Shown piece after piece: positions 10,788-21,288 of a stretch of DNA of 27,509 bases. The stretch is taken from NCBI GenBank assembly GCA_003640385.1, contig RCAB01000633.1, positions 1 to 27,509 on the forward strand, in the 5' to 3' direction. The position numbers and the translations under genes are program-made. This DNA is from Setaria digitata (lineage: Eukaryota > Nematoda > Chromadorea > Rhabditida > Setariidae). The notes beneath the pieces are model-generated. The model had not been told where the DNA came from. It did no database searches and worked only from the letters and a program-made list of their open reading frames with translations. Numbering within the stretch: the first letter of the stretch is position 1; the number at the start of each line of letters is the position of its first letter.

Positions 10788-12772
10788 ATGGGTGACTGGG
10801 GTAAGTTCTTTTCAAGTTGAATTGTGGGAAGGAGTTTCATTTTAGGCCTCATATATTGATCAAATAATTAAATATATATATATATATATATATGCACTAA
10901 AATTGAGGAAGTTATATAAAAATGAGGATGATTCCTTTTCGTCATCTTTTTATTATTTTATTTTTTGTATGAATATAAATTATAGTTTCCAACGATGGTT
11001 GTATTTTTTAATCATAGATGATGATGATTTCGAAATTGATGTGAAACAGCTAGATGAGAAGAAACATACGATAGTAGTGGATGAAGAAGTTAATGATAGA
11101 TCGGAGCAAAATCAAGTATGTTGCATAAAGCAGCTCTTATGCATTTTTCATGTTGGATTTATTGGAAAAATTTTCGATTAAGTTTACTATCATTTCACCA
11201 TTATTACCACGATTTTAACGATTTTAAGGTAAGAATTTTTTCCTTTAAACAAAGTAGAAAATTATTGAGCTATTCTTTTTAGCCATCTCATGCATCCAAA
11301 TCTGCAGCTGCAACGTCATCAAAGTCGAGGAAAAAGTCCATCAAAGATCCATTCGATACATTCGCTGGTGATCTCAATCGTGAACTGACTGGAAAGGAAA
11401 AGGAGGAGCTACAGAGGAAAGCTGATTTGATGCTTGCGAAGGATTTATTCGGTGCATATTTCATTATGTTGCTTTACAATCACTGTTGTTCTTATTTACA
11501 TATTTTTATTATTAAGCGTTTAGTTCTTACATTTCATCTACACCTCAGCTGATTATACTAATTAAAGCTTCCTAGGATCTTTTCTATACTAAAGTGGATT
11601 TGTAAATTTCTGATTAAAATGATCAAAAATAATTTGTTTCTCCCAAAAATCTTTTCACAAAATTTTTCAGGTCTTGTTCAGGATGAGCCTTTGAAATATG
11701 CGGAATTAAGTTCATTGGATGAATTTAGGACGTTTGGTGAGAATGTTGGGAGAATGCTTTCGACACGATCAAATGCTACACATTTCTCCGAAATGATTAT
11801 TTCACTTCTCAAAGTTGTTCTTTCAAATGGTAAGTTAGGTGTTGGAAACTTCAAGCATTTTCCTGCAATCATTATTTGCTCCTTACATAATTGTGCTAAT
11901 GACGGATAAGAGTTCGATAAAAATAAAGTAAAGAAATGTAAAATATTAAACCGATAAATATGGTCTCCTGAATCAACCAATGAAGAGTATGAAAGATATG
12001 CAATCTGAATTCCATGAAACAGTGAGATCTCTAAGAATAAAAATTATTTGTAGGGATTGTTAACTTCTTAATGACATGGTGAAGGTACGCTCCCACTGAA
12101 TTGTTTCAGTTCTATTTCTATCAACGTCATTTCTTCGAAATGAATAAAATATGACTTTTTTTTTTTATTCTTGTCTAAGGGAATATTATTGATGTTATAC
12201 TTCACACTGAGTTTTCCATAAGTATTCGATAAACTTTTTTCATTTTAATTTTGGTAGTAAAAGTTGGAAAATTTCAGTAGATGCAAGCAAAGCAAGGGTT
12301 TTGAGTAGTGTGTTGAAAACGATAGCAGATGAAAAGACGGCAGCTGAAAAGGTTAGCCAAATGTGTGAATTTCCGAATCTGCGATATCTAATGACGTGTA
12401 ATATCGCTATTGAATTCTTTACATCATTTGTAATTTTTTACTGCTATATTCTACAGTACTGATGACTTCCTAAAGAGAAATATGAAATTTGTGAGGTTAG
12501 CAACTTAGTTGGTATTTTTTCTATTTGGTGCTGGTTGCCTTCTCTTGCCCAAATTGATGATTAAATTCTTGCTAAAAGCTGATGAAGAAAAGTAAAGCTT
12601 TTATAAGCCGGTTATGGATTATTTTCAGAAAGCGAAAGGAAAAAATGTAGCAGCAAAGCCGACGATAAGAAATACCGGTAAGCCAAATGCTTCATCGATT
12701 AAAGGGAAAAAAGATTTATATGACGATTATGTAGCTGATGAATACGACGATTACGCTGATCATTTTATGTAA
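10788..12772 (+). CDS. eif-3.J: Translation initiation factor eIF3 subunit J, six exons
   Basis: eIF3j is a loosely bound subunit of the eIF3 complex that sits near the 40S decoding centre and tunes mRNA and eIF1A binding. Exons: 10788-10800, 11018-11115, 11283-11451, 11671-11829, 12278-12351, 12629-12772; total 657 nt, 218 residues, phases all consistent (human: 258). The acidic N-terminus MGDWDDDDFEIDV matches the family's tryptophan-plus-aspartate start and forms only when the 13 nt first exon is joined to the second. The middle has KEKEELQRKADLMLAKDLFG, the family's hallmark helix, followed by FRTFGENVGRML and FSEMIISLLKVVL from the dimer-forming core. A basic stretch follows, and the protein ends in DDYADHFM, like the DYEDFM end of human eIF3j. 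Intron 1 carries an AT microsatellite. The start is the first ATG after a likely trans-splice acceptor. Confidence 0.93.
10872..10893. repeat. (AT)11 microsatellite
   Basis: Eleven AT units lie in the first intron of the eIF3j gene. It is likely to vary in length between individuals. Confidence 0.95.
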
Positions 12773-13863
12773 TTTGAAAATAATTTCATTCTAAGGCGCT
12801 CAAGTTTCGTTTCTTTCTGTTTTTATAAATTTTTCTTCGGGAATATCATCAGTTTATCGTTGTTGCTGACTTCTTTATGGTGATTAGTGGTTATTCTACC
12901 ATACGGGACTGTAGAATAGCGAAGTACTGTTTCAGGTTTCAAGTCCTTTTTAAATTTAGAGATCTTGGAAAGAACAACAGCTTCATTATTTACTTGTTTG
13001 GAATATTTTCTGTAAGCATTTATTGCTTTTTCTCTGTATGATGTGTAACCGAATTTTTTTTTTCATGAATGAACTGTGCACCTTCCGTGTTTTTCATCCA
13101 CTACAATTTTCTTCTCTCAATTCTATTCTACAATATTTTTTTCCTGTACAAATATGTGTGCGGTGGTTCTAAGAACTTATAAAATTTTGGAATAATTTAA
13201 TTGAGATCTGTAAATTTATTCTTGTAAGAGGTCCATTTTAATTTAAACACCACCCTTTATGCATTAACCATTTATTTCTATTCAAGTTTTTTGTTGTCAC
13301 TTGTTTCATTATTTTCGGATAAAATCATTTTTCAGCAGATTTGCCGACAGTAATGTTTTTAATTTTGTATATATATCAGACGGATTATCCTTTTTTATTT
13401 TTTTTTTTTTTTTTTGCAAATAATTACATTTACTTTACGATTGTGAGACGTATGTTTCACTGTTTTGTCATAAAGAAAAAATATTTTGCTTACCTTATTT
13501 TTGCTCTGCCGTGTGATATGACCTGTGTCATGCATGATACTGATCATCTTTGTAGTGGTGACAAGAGTTCAAGAACTAAATCGTGAATTCATTATCAGTT
13601 ATATGTCTGAAAAAATACCTATAAAGTTTTAGGGACAGAATTCGTTAGGAATTATCATTCTACTGGAATGAAAAAAACAGATATGATGTAGCTGTCATGG
13701 GTTGACCAAAATTTAATAATATTTTGCTCTTTTGCTGATTGTAGCTTATTACTAGAAATAAATTTTTTCTTTTTTGTTTTCGAAACTCTGCTGTTAAATC
13801 TGAAATTCAAGCGTCCAGCAACCTTTCACAGAAGTTTTATAAAAACCGTCAACTTTTAAGGAA
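12773..13863. other. Intergenic region between eIF3j and the LSD1-like gene
   Basis: No gene is recognised in this 1.1 kb. It holds the eIF3j 3' UTR, a small hairpin (TATTCTAC at 12892-12899 pairing with 12911-12918 across an 11 nt loop), and T-rich tracts near 13391-13416. A TTTCACAG acceptor at about 13824-13831, 32 bases before the next start codon, could receive a spliced leader. Both genes are on the plus strand, so an operon is possible, but the spacing is long for one. Confidence 0.45.
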
Positions 13864-16800
13864 ATGGATGAAGCATCAGGTTCAGGTGAAGTCCGACGCA
13901 ATTTGCGAAACTTTTTTGCTAATCGTAATCATCACGAAACGGGAGAATTTGAAACAATTTATGAAAATATCGATATAATGCAGTGGGAAGACGACGATAT
14001 TGGTAATAACTATGCATGATGGTTATAAATTTCATAGTTATGATGATTGTCATACGTAATAATTAGGTAATTTAAAAAATATTTGTGAATTACTGTTACT
14101 TGTATTGTGTACTTTTAATTATTACCAAAGTTTTACAGTATTTGAAATATGTTTTAGCATTTCATAAACTTACATTTGTCCTAGAAGAAATATTTTTTAG
14201 CTCTGTGTTTGGCTGCTAGCAAATCTGCCCTAACTTCTAATCGCCCAACAGCACATGAAATGGAAGCATTTCCAGAGCTTAGAATGAATCGTGGAAGTGT
14301 TGCTTTATATCTTTATTTGAGGAACAAATTGGTAGTCTTTCATTTTATTCATTTCAAAATAAAACAATTTTTCATGAGATTTTTATGAAATTACAGAAAT
14401 GTTGAATATTCTTTTTTTTTGTAATTGTCGAGAAAAAATGGTTTTTTTTTTGAGAAATGCTTTTTCAGTTGCAAATGTGGCATCGTAACCCACGAGTAGA
14501 ACTTACTGTTCGAGATTTTATGGCTGAATTGCCTTCACCATATGATAGTAAGTTTCCTACCAAGTTGCTTAGTGCTGTTCATTCAAAAATTTCTGGATGT
14601 TTTTTGGGGGGAGCCGCTACACTAACTAATTCTGACAGTCTTAATATAAAGACTATATTGGCATAGGTAGTTTTCTTTTTCTTATAAAGATTTGATTCGG
14701 AAAATTTCTCCTTATTTTAAAACTCAGGATGTGAATTTTGCAGGTGATCCATTATTCATTCGCCGCATTCATGAATTTCTTCAACGTTTTGGCCACATAA
14801 ATGTAGGCGTTTTCAATCGTTTAACTGGTATGTGATTATAGTTTAGCGTATATTTTATTTTTCTTTATTATAATTTCGAAAAAAATTCCTAGTCTATGAC
14901 GTTTGGATATTTTAGTTATATAAACGTGAGCAGCGTGCTTCAATTTGACACCAGTTTTGAACGTCTCTAATTGTTCCTGAGTTTTCTCACATATTTTCAT
15001 GTGTCTTCTTGTACATTTTAAAATATTTTAAGGAATTCACAAGCAGCAATTTTCTAATTCATATCTACTCTTTTTTCTCACTCAGTATAAGCCTAAAATA
15101 AAAAGTTGTTTCAGCTATACCGAAAACTTTTCCAAAACGAATAATAGTGATTGGTGCTGGAATAGCTGGTATCATCGCAGCACGACAACTTAAATCCTTC
15201 GGCTTTGATGTGATCCTTTTGGAAGCGAGAGTAAGTTATAGGTTATTGATGTAGTACCTCTCTTATTTCTTTTTTCCTTTCAAATGTCGTTTTAGAAATT
15301 TTGAAAACTTTCACGGCTCCGATATTATAAATAATTGCTTTTGCAAAATTCATATTTCTTAATGTTAGAGGAAGTTTTATTAAAGTTAATATTTTGTTAT
15401 ATCAGAAAATTTGTTGGACTGTGCTTCTGGAAAATTCAAATGAAAGCATTTATTTCTTCTCCTCTGAACATTACTGAGATACAGTTCTAATCTTATGTTC
15501 TATATAGATTTTATTATCTAGAAGTAAAGTAAAACTTCGTTTAGTCTCGAATTGGTGGTCGTATATCAACATATATTAAACCAGTTACTGATGATAGAAG
15601 TCTGCAAAAGAAACATCAAAATCCTACTGTTGCCGAATTGGGTGCATCCTTTATTTATGGAACATGTATGTATTTTATAGCTCAATTGTAGAAAAGCGAT
15701 AAGCTGTTATTAGATTGTCATGACGAGTAAATTGTGTAAATTTTCTTTGCTCTCTGCATACGGATATGAGTATGCTTATGTCTATTTTGTTTGTAGCAAT
15801 CAAAATGATCATAATTTGTTATAGCGATGGAAGTGAGGGTAATTTGTCACTTAGATGCTCAGGTTTATCCACATATATGCTATTTTCTTAATATTTTACT
15901 AACCTTTAAAAAATACTTTAATAATTTGATTGTCGCTGGTTTCCTTAACTTATTTAGCATCAGTGAAATTGAAAAGCTTTTTCTAATTCTACTATTTCAT
16001 TTGTTAAGTTGGAAATCCATTAATGACATTATGCAAGCAGTTTGAAGTGATATGTCTTCCAGTTTGCCTTGATCAATGTCCAATATATGATCCTACAGGG
16101 AAAGCGGTATGTTGCTTAGTCGATTTTAGCATTTTTGGGTATCAATTCATTTTATTTGAATGACTGCTGGAGTAAGAAAAGTCAACCTGAATTTTCAGTT
16201 TTTCCTCAAATACTTTGCGAAGATTCTGCATTATATTGAAATGTCTCATCACTTATCTATTGTAAGAATATGATTTAAGATTGAACCGCGACGAGTACGA
16301 TTAGTCGAGCGTGCATTCAATAATNCTGAATTTTCAGTTTTTCCTCAGATACTTTGCGAAGATTCTGCATTATATCGAAATGTCTCATCACTTATCTATT
16401 GTAAGAATATGATTTAAGATTGAACCGCGACGAGTACGATTAGTCGAGCGTGCATTCAATAATATCATATATGCTTCAACATATATGGCACATAAGAAAG
16501 GAATTACTGAACTAAATGGTCGTAAATTGAATCTAGGCGAAACATTCAGCGTTATGTTAAAGTAAGTTTGAGTATTTTAGTCATTCGATCATTTTTATAG
16601 GAATTAAAACTCTTTATATTATAATGAGCACTAAGAATTTGACTCAAACATTTTTTTATCTATCTTTTCAGCATAATCAATTCACGTTTTGTCCCAATAT
16701 TCATTCCGTAGACTCTAAAACTTACTGAACTTTAGAATGGATCATAATGTTGTGAATACGTTTCTTAGTTTACGTGTGCAGTGTNCTCAAACATTTTTTT

Positions 16801-19800
16801 ATCTATCTTTTCAGCATAATCCACGTTTTGTCCCAATATTCATTCCGTAGACTCTAAAACTTACTGAAGTTTAGAATGGATCATAATGTTGTGAATACGT
16901 TTCTTAGTTTACGTGTGCAGTGTCAATTATCTGTCATTACCATTAGAGTGACCACTAATGGTATTTTGCATAATTTCATATGATATGACTTAAAATTGTT
17001 TGTTCCGTAAAGTTTATAAAAATTCTTAGTAAAAAACTTTGCTAAATCTCTTTTCTTTTTTTGCTATATATAATTTTAATATAGTGCTTTAGGTGAGTTA
17101 GTACTGCTTAGCTTGTTTGAAATTTATGTTAATTTAAATATTTCCTGAATTGCAGTAGCTGTATTTTTATTTTTATTTCTTCAGGGAACAAGATTATCGG
17201 TTACAAACGAGACGCATTTCTTATTTTGCTTCATATGAAAATGTTCTTACTAAATTGAAAGCTGTCCAAGATACGGTAAATGCACATTCAGTTTGATTTA
17301 TATTTTTTCTGTATAATGTAATTCGACATCTGAAACTCGTCTAGTAGGCGAATGATTTTAGGTGAACTAGAATTTTTTTGGTAATAAATAGTTGGTTTAG
17401 ATGGTTCTTAAGAAAGATGAAATAGTGCGACTGCACACAGCTTATGGAGAGTTGAAAGAAAAAGAAGGATGTACTGATCTAAGCGAAGATGAACAAATGG
17501 AAAATGAAATCATGTTGAAATGTGCCATCAAAGACATCGATGATGCAATCCAGGTCATATGGAATTTTTGTAACTGAATTGAACAGACGGATTATAGAGC
17601 AATTTTGATTACTATGATTTGATATAGAACAATGGACATTTTTTGTTTTATAGGTTTTGAAATATGAAAAATATTTCTTTTGTGTGAAATCTTATAAGTT
17701 TACTGTCATGAACAGAGAAGCTAGTGGAAAAATTATTATTCTATTTGTGTAAATCAATTAGAAATGAAGGTTTAATGAAACGAAAATTTCGAAATTAGCA
17801 AAAGAATGTGCTGATAGGAAAGAGGCGATCGGACATGAAGCTTTAATGCCTTTTTTTTCCCTTTTTCTTTTGTAAACCATTAAATTTTTCGTATATTTTT
17901 TGCAAAAAAAAAAATTGTTACTAGTGAATTGTATAAAGTATTCTTTAAGTTTCATTCGCTTACTTTTTCTTTACGATTTCAGGCTTATGAATCGCTAGAA
18001 TCAAAAAGAAGAGAAATCAATATTGCATTAGCAGAATTGTCTAGAAATGAGCCAAGGTATGTTGATTATAGTTGTAATTCTACACTTTTTTTAAATTTAA
18101 TTTGTAGTTGTTGGAACTTTTTTTTCGATTGATTTGTCTTTTAGATATCTTATTCATTACTTTAAATATTTTCCTACTGATCTTACAAATAGGAAATACC
18201 ACGCATTAAAATATGGAATAGAACGAAATGATTCTTCTAAAATATATCATTTTTGATTAGAAAGTGATCAAAAGCGTTGATATTTTTCTTCTGTTTTACA
18301 TTTATAAATTGGGTAACAGTTGCTTTTTCGTTTTATGAGAGCTGATCGGTGTTTTGAGTTTTATTCTAACAATAATGTATTTTCAAAAATTGAAATTGAA
18401 GATATTGAGAGAATTGCCCTTACCACAGATTATGCGGAAATAATTAAATAATTAACTCATTTTATCGGAAATAATTAACTCATTTTATCTTACTTCTAAT
18501 TATTTCTTTTACATTCTGGGAAAACAGGAAAAAGTTCGTAGCATTTGAGTGATTAATTGCATGAAGCATGTGTTAAACATAATTTCCCTACCATAAAAAG
18601 GTACTAATCTTTTCTTGGGCGTACTTTTATTAAATCTCAGCCGTTTGCTATTATTATTAATTGTTCATTTGGAAAAAAAAAAAAAAAAATAGTTGATTTT
18701 GAAATCTTTCGAGATATCAAGGTGGAATTATTTATTATGTAGGGATAAATATAGAATTTGATTATCCCTCTGAAAATATTGAAAATATCTTGAGTCTAAC
18801 TGAGCTTATTTGTCCATCCGTCTGTCTGTTTGTTTACAATTATTGTAGTGTCAGATTGCATCAATGACGATGAATGTTCTCATTCATGTTTGACCTCTCG
18901 TATAATCTTTTGTTCACTTTAACTTCATCTTCATTTTTCTCTCTCCAATTTCTGCTTCTTTTAGTACCAATAAAAATGGTACCACAGAGGTCATAATATT
19001 GATAATAACCGGCTAAATACCGTATTCTTGAAAATATAAGAAGGAAAATTAGAGGAGAAGGTGGGAAAGAGGGAAAGGGGAAGAATTGCATCAAAGCACA
19101 ATTACACACCTCCATATGTGTCCCACATATATATATATATATTTTTTTCTATAATTAATAGATTAGATAATTACAGTGAGAAATAGGATAAGAAAAGGGA
19201 TCATTTAATGGATGTAAGAAGCAGTAACAATAGTCGTGTAAATGAGGGAGAAAATTAGAAGGAATCTTTTTGTATATTAAATGTTGAATTATTATGAAAC
19301 ATGAAACAACAAATAAGATTGTGAATGAAAAGAGAGAGAGGGGAAAAAAAAAAAGGGGGAACTTATGGTTTTATAATGCTAAGAAATGTTTTAAAAACAA
19401 ATTCGATTGCAGTTTAATTAAATACTGAAATGATTAATTGGTACTGGAATCTGAAAAGATATGATAGTAATATCATTAAATATGATATGAGATGAAACTT
19501 AAATAAAAAAAAAAAAAATAATCCCCTAACAGGTGTAATATTATTGAATGTTATTAAATCATTAATTCATATGATTTGGCAGTATTTCATTTCGTTTTCT
19601 TTCTTTTTTTCTAGTACTGTATATATGAATGAGATGGATAAGCGAATTCTCGATTTTCATATTGCAAATTTGGAATACTCTATTGGTGCACCAATTGATG
19701 ACATTTCATTGAAGTACTGGAATCATAATGCGAATTCTGATTTAGAAGGACCAAACATGTACGGTAAGTATTGCCTTGTATACAATTTTAGATGTTTATT

Positions 19801-19877
19801 TTATTACTATTTTAGATAAATCCTTCGAATATTTTCAAAATGGTCATCAGGATTTGATGCGTTGGATTCACCGCTAG
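13864..19877 (+). CDS. LSD1/KDM1-like histone demethylase, C-terminally truncated
   Basis: LSD1/KDM1 enzymes are FAD-dependent demethylases of histone H3K4me1/2 in nuclear repressor complexes. Exons: 13864-14002, 14201-14331, 14469-14547, 14744-14827, 15115-15230, 15545-15665, 16009-16106, 16419-16561, 17185-17275, 17401-17553, 17983-18056, 19615-19763, and a possible last exon 19816-19877; 479 residues against about 850 in human LSD1. Order: a short N-terminus, a SWIRM domain (about 65-145; LQMWHRNPRVELTV, IHEFLQRFGHINVGVFNRL), the FAD Rossmann motif IIVIGAGIAGIIAARQL, LLEARSRIGGRI, AELGASFIYGT, the charged helical Tower (about 304-410) and DKRILDFHIANLEYSIGAP. The frame then ends; the second half of the amine-oxidase fold, with the lysine equivalent to human K661 and the rear FAD-binding segment, is not found before the next gene at 21288. 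Exon 8 is partly duplicated at 16280-16324 by an assembly artefact; the second copy is the full one. Truncation may be real or an assembly loss. Confidence 0.85.
16187..16463. repeat. 138 bp duplication flanking an n, copying part of an exon
   Basis: The copies 16187-16324 and 16326-16463 are the same length and differ at about two bases (CTCAAATA versus CTCAGATA; TATATTGAA versus TATATCGAA). The single n at 16325 lies between them. Each includes the intron end and the first 45 bases of an LSD1-like exon, so an automatic gene model may include a false exon here. Two unmerged alleles are the likely cause. Confidence 0.9.
16643..16923. repeat. About 140 bp duplication flanking an n
   Basis: The copies 16643-16784 (142 bp) and 16786-16923 (138 bp) flank the n at 16785. 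They differ by a 4 bp AATT insertion and one C/G substitution, as expected of two alleles. The repeat is intronic in the LSD1-like gene. Confidence 0.9.
18057..19614. other. Long intron of the LSD1-like gene
   Basis: This 1.56 kb intron separates the last Tower exon from the following amine-oxidase exon. It contains A runs near 18670, 19347 and 19505, a short AT tract near 19128-19141, a pyrimidine-rich CCATCCGTCTGTCTGTTTG stretch near 18814, and a small tandem duplication. No coding exon is seen on either strand. Confidence 0.6.
18435..18488. repeat. Small imperfect tandem duplication
   Basis: The 31 bp unit at 18435-18465 is followed at once by a 23 bp copy at 18466-18488. Both begin CGGAAATAATTAA and end AACTCATTTTAT; the first has eight extra bases. 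It is intronic, with no apparent function. Confidence 0.85.
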
Positions 19878-19884
19878 AAAGCGG

Positions 19885-21123
19885 GTAATGAAAAAAATAA
19901 ATAAATAAATAAATAATAGAGAAAGATAGCCATATATTATATATATACATATTCTTTTATGCAGCTTTATGTTTATATGAAAAAAGGAAAGAAAATGGAT
20001 AGGTTTTTTTTCTTTTTTTTTTTCCCCCCAAAATGAACATCTCTATAACAATACTGATTTCAACATTTGCTATTCGTAGTTGATTTCTTTTTATATTTAT
20101 GATTTAAGGTCTTCTTGGACTGTGGCCTATCTCATTGATTGCATGTATCATTTCTACATTATTGAAAGCAGTTTCCGACAAAATAGTGCAAGATCATCTT
20201 AAAAAAATTTTTTATAATTTTCAAACATCTTTCATTGTCATTTTTGTTCATTTCCTAGGATATTATCAATCTTTTTTCTTTTTTTATTTTTTCATCTTTG
20301 AGCAGTTGTAGGTGCATTTTTATCCAGAAGTTTCAAATTTAAGTTTTAGGCCGATTACTTCGATATGACGATAATAGTTTGGTGCTTGGAATTTTTCTTC
20401 CAGATTTCTAATGATATTTATTTTACTGTTTCAATTAATTGATTCTAATTAGCTCGCTTTGTGGTATCATTCCTTTTTACGGTGATTTTTTTTCTTTTTT
20501 TTTTTTTCTTTTTCACTTTTTGCTTATTGATGAAAGAAACAAAACACTGGGGAGTACTGTAAAATTAGGACAATATGTTGTGTATTTATGAAATAAAACA
20601 GTATAAAACAGGCAAATGCTTCGTAGTAATTACTTTTACATTAACAACAAAACTAATTTACTTTAATCGGTTAATTATTGAAGTATTTAACTTCTGTTCC
20701 GGAAGCATTTGCCGTCGTAATTTAACACAGAAAAGAGAAATATCATCCATTATATAAGAATAATAGTATATCTACAAGATAAAAACCCGTGAATTGAAGA
20801 GCAATGATATCAGTAAAGCAATTTGGTGAAAAATTAATGGTGACTATTGCTAGTTTATATTATAATAATTCTGCTTTAATAATTTTTAAGTAGCTTTAAT
20901 TTTTTTTTTTTTTTTTTAAATAAGGTAAGAGATATAAATGTATTATTGCCACTTTCTTTTTCTTTTTTTAAACTAGCTTGATTTTCACTCTTACGATTAA
21001 TCTTTTTTTTCTTTCCATTTTTAAATTGATAGTTTAAATATGAATAAGATTTTTAATCCTATTTGTATAAACTGGAAAATAGAAGTAAAATTTTTGTTTC
21101 TCTTCCTCTTTTTAAAAATGATT

Positions 21124-21157
<34 letters not shown>

Positions 21158-21288
21158 CTTCCAAAGAATTAATTTTTCTTTTTTTTTTTTAGAAATTTGA
21201 GGGCTTTCTTGTGACAGTATCACAGAGTATTGAATATTTTCAAACAAAAAATATAAAAGTAAGAAATTGCTAACATATAAAAAGCAAC
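19885..21288. other. Convergent intergenic region
   Basis: This is the gap between the end of the LSD1-like gene and the stop codon of the Toll-like gene, which runs the other way. It holds an (AAAT)n tract at about 19895-19916, an AT tract near 19935-19950 and many T runs, the longest 28 T at 21127-21154. I searched it for the missing C-terminal half of LSD1 and found none. An ATG-less open frame at 20108-20308 encodes a hydrophobic peptide unlike LSD1. Confidence 0.5.
21127..21154. repeat. 28 base T run
   Basis: A homopolymer of 28 T lies 135 bases beyond the Toll gene stop codon. Its length in the true genome is uncertain because such runs are prone to sequencing error. Confidence 0.9.

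Noticed and set aside
13341..13586. 81-residue open frame between eIF3j and the LSD1-like gene
   Set aside because: No domain is recognisable and much of it is poly-phenylalanine from a T run.
16280..16324. Second, partial copy of an LSD1-like exon as a real duplicated exon
   Set aside because: It is cut by the n, and its flanking intron sequence is duplicated too, which fits an assembly join.
18861..19115. 84-residue minus-strand open frame inside the LSD1-like intron
   Set aside because: It has no recognisable domain or supporting splice structure and has a biased composition typical of chance frames.
20108..20308. ATG-less 67-codon hydrophobic open frame as the LSD1 C-terminus
   Set aside because: It has no resemblance to the LSD1 oxidase fold and its later part is low-complexity phenylalanine from T-rich DNA.
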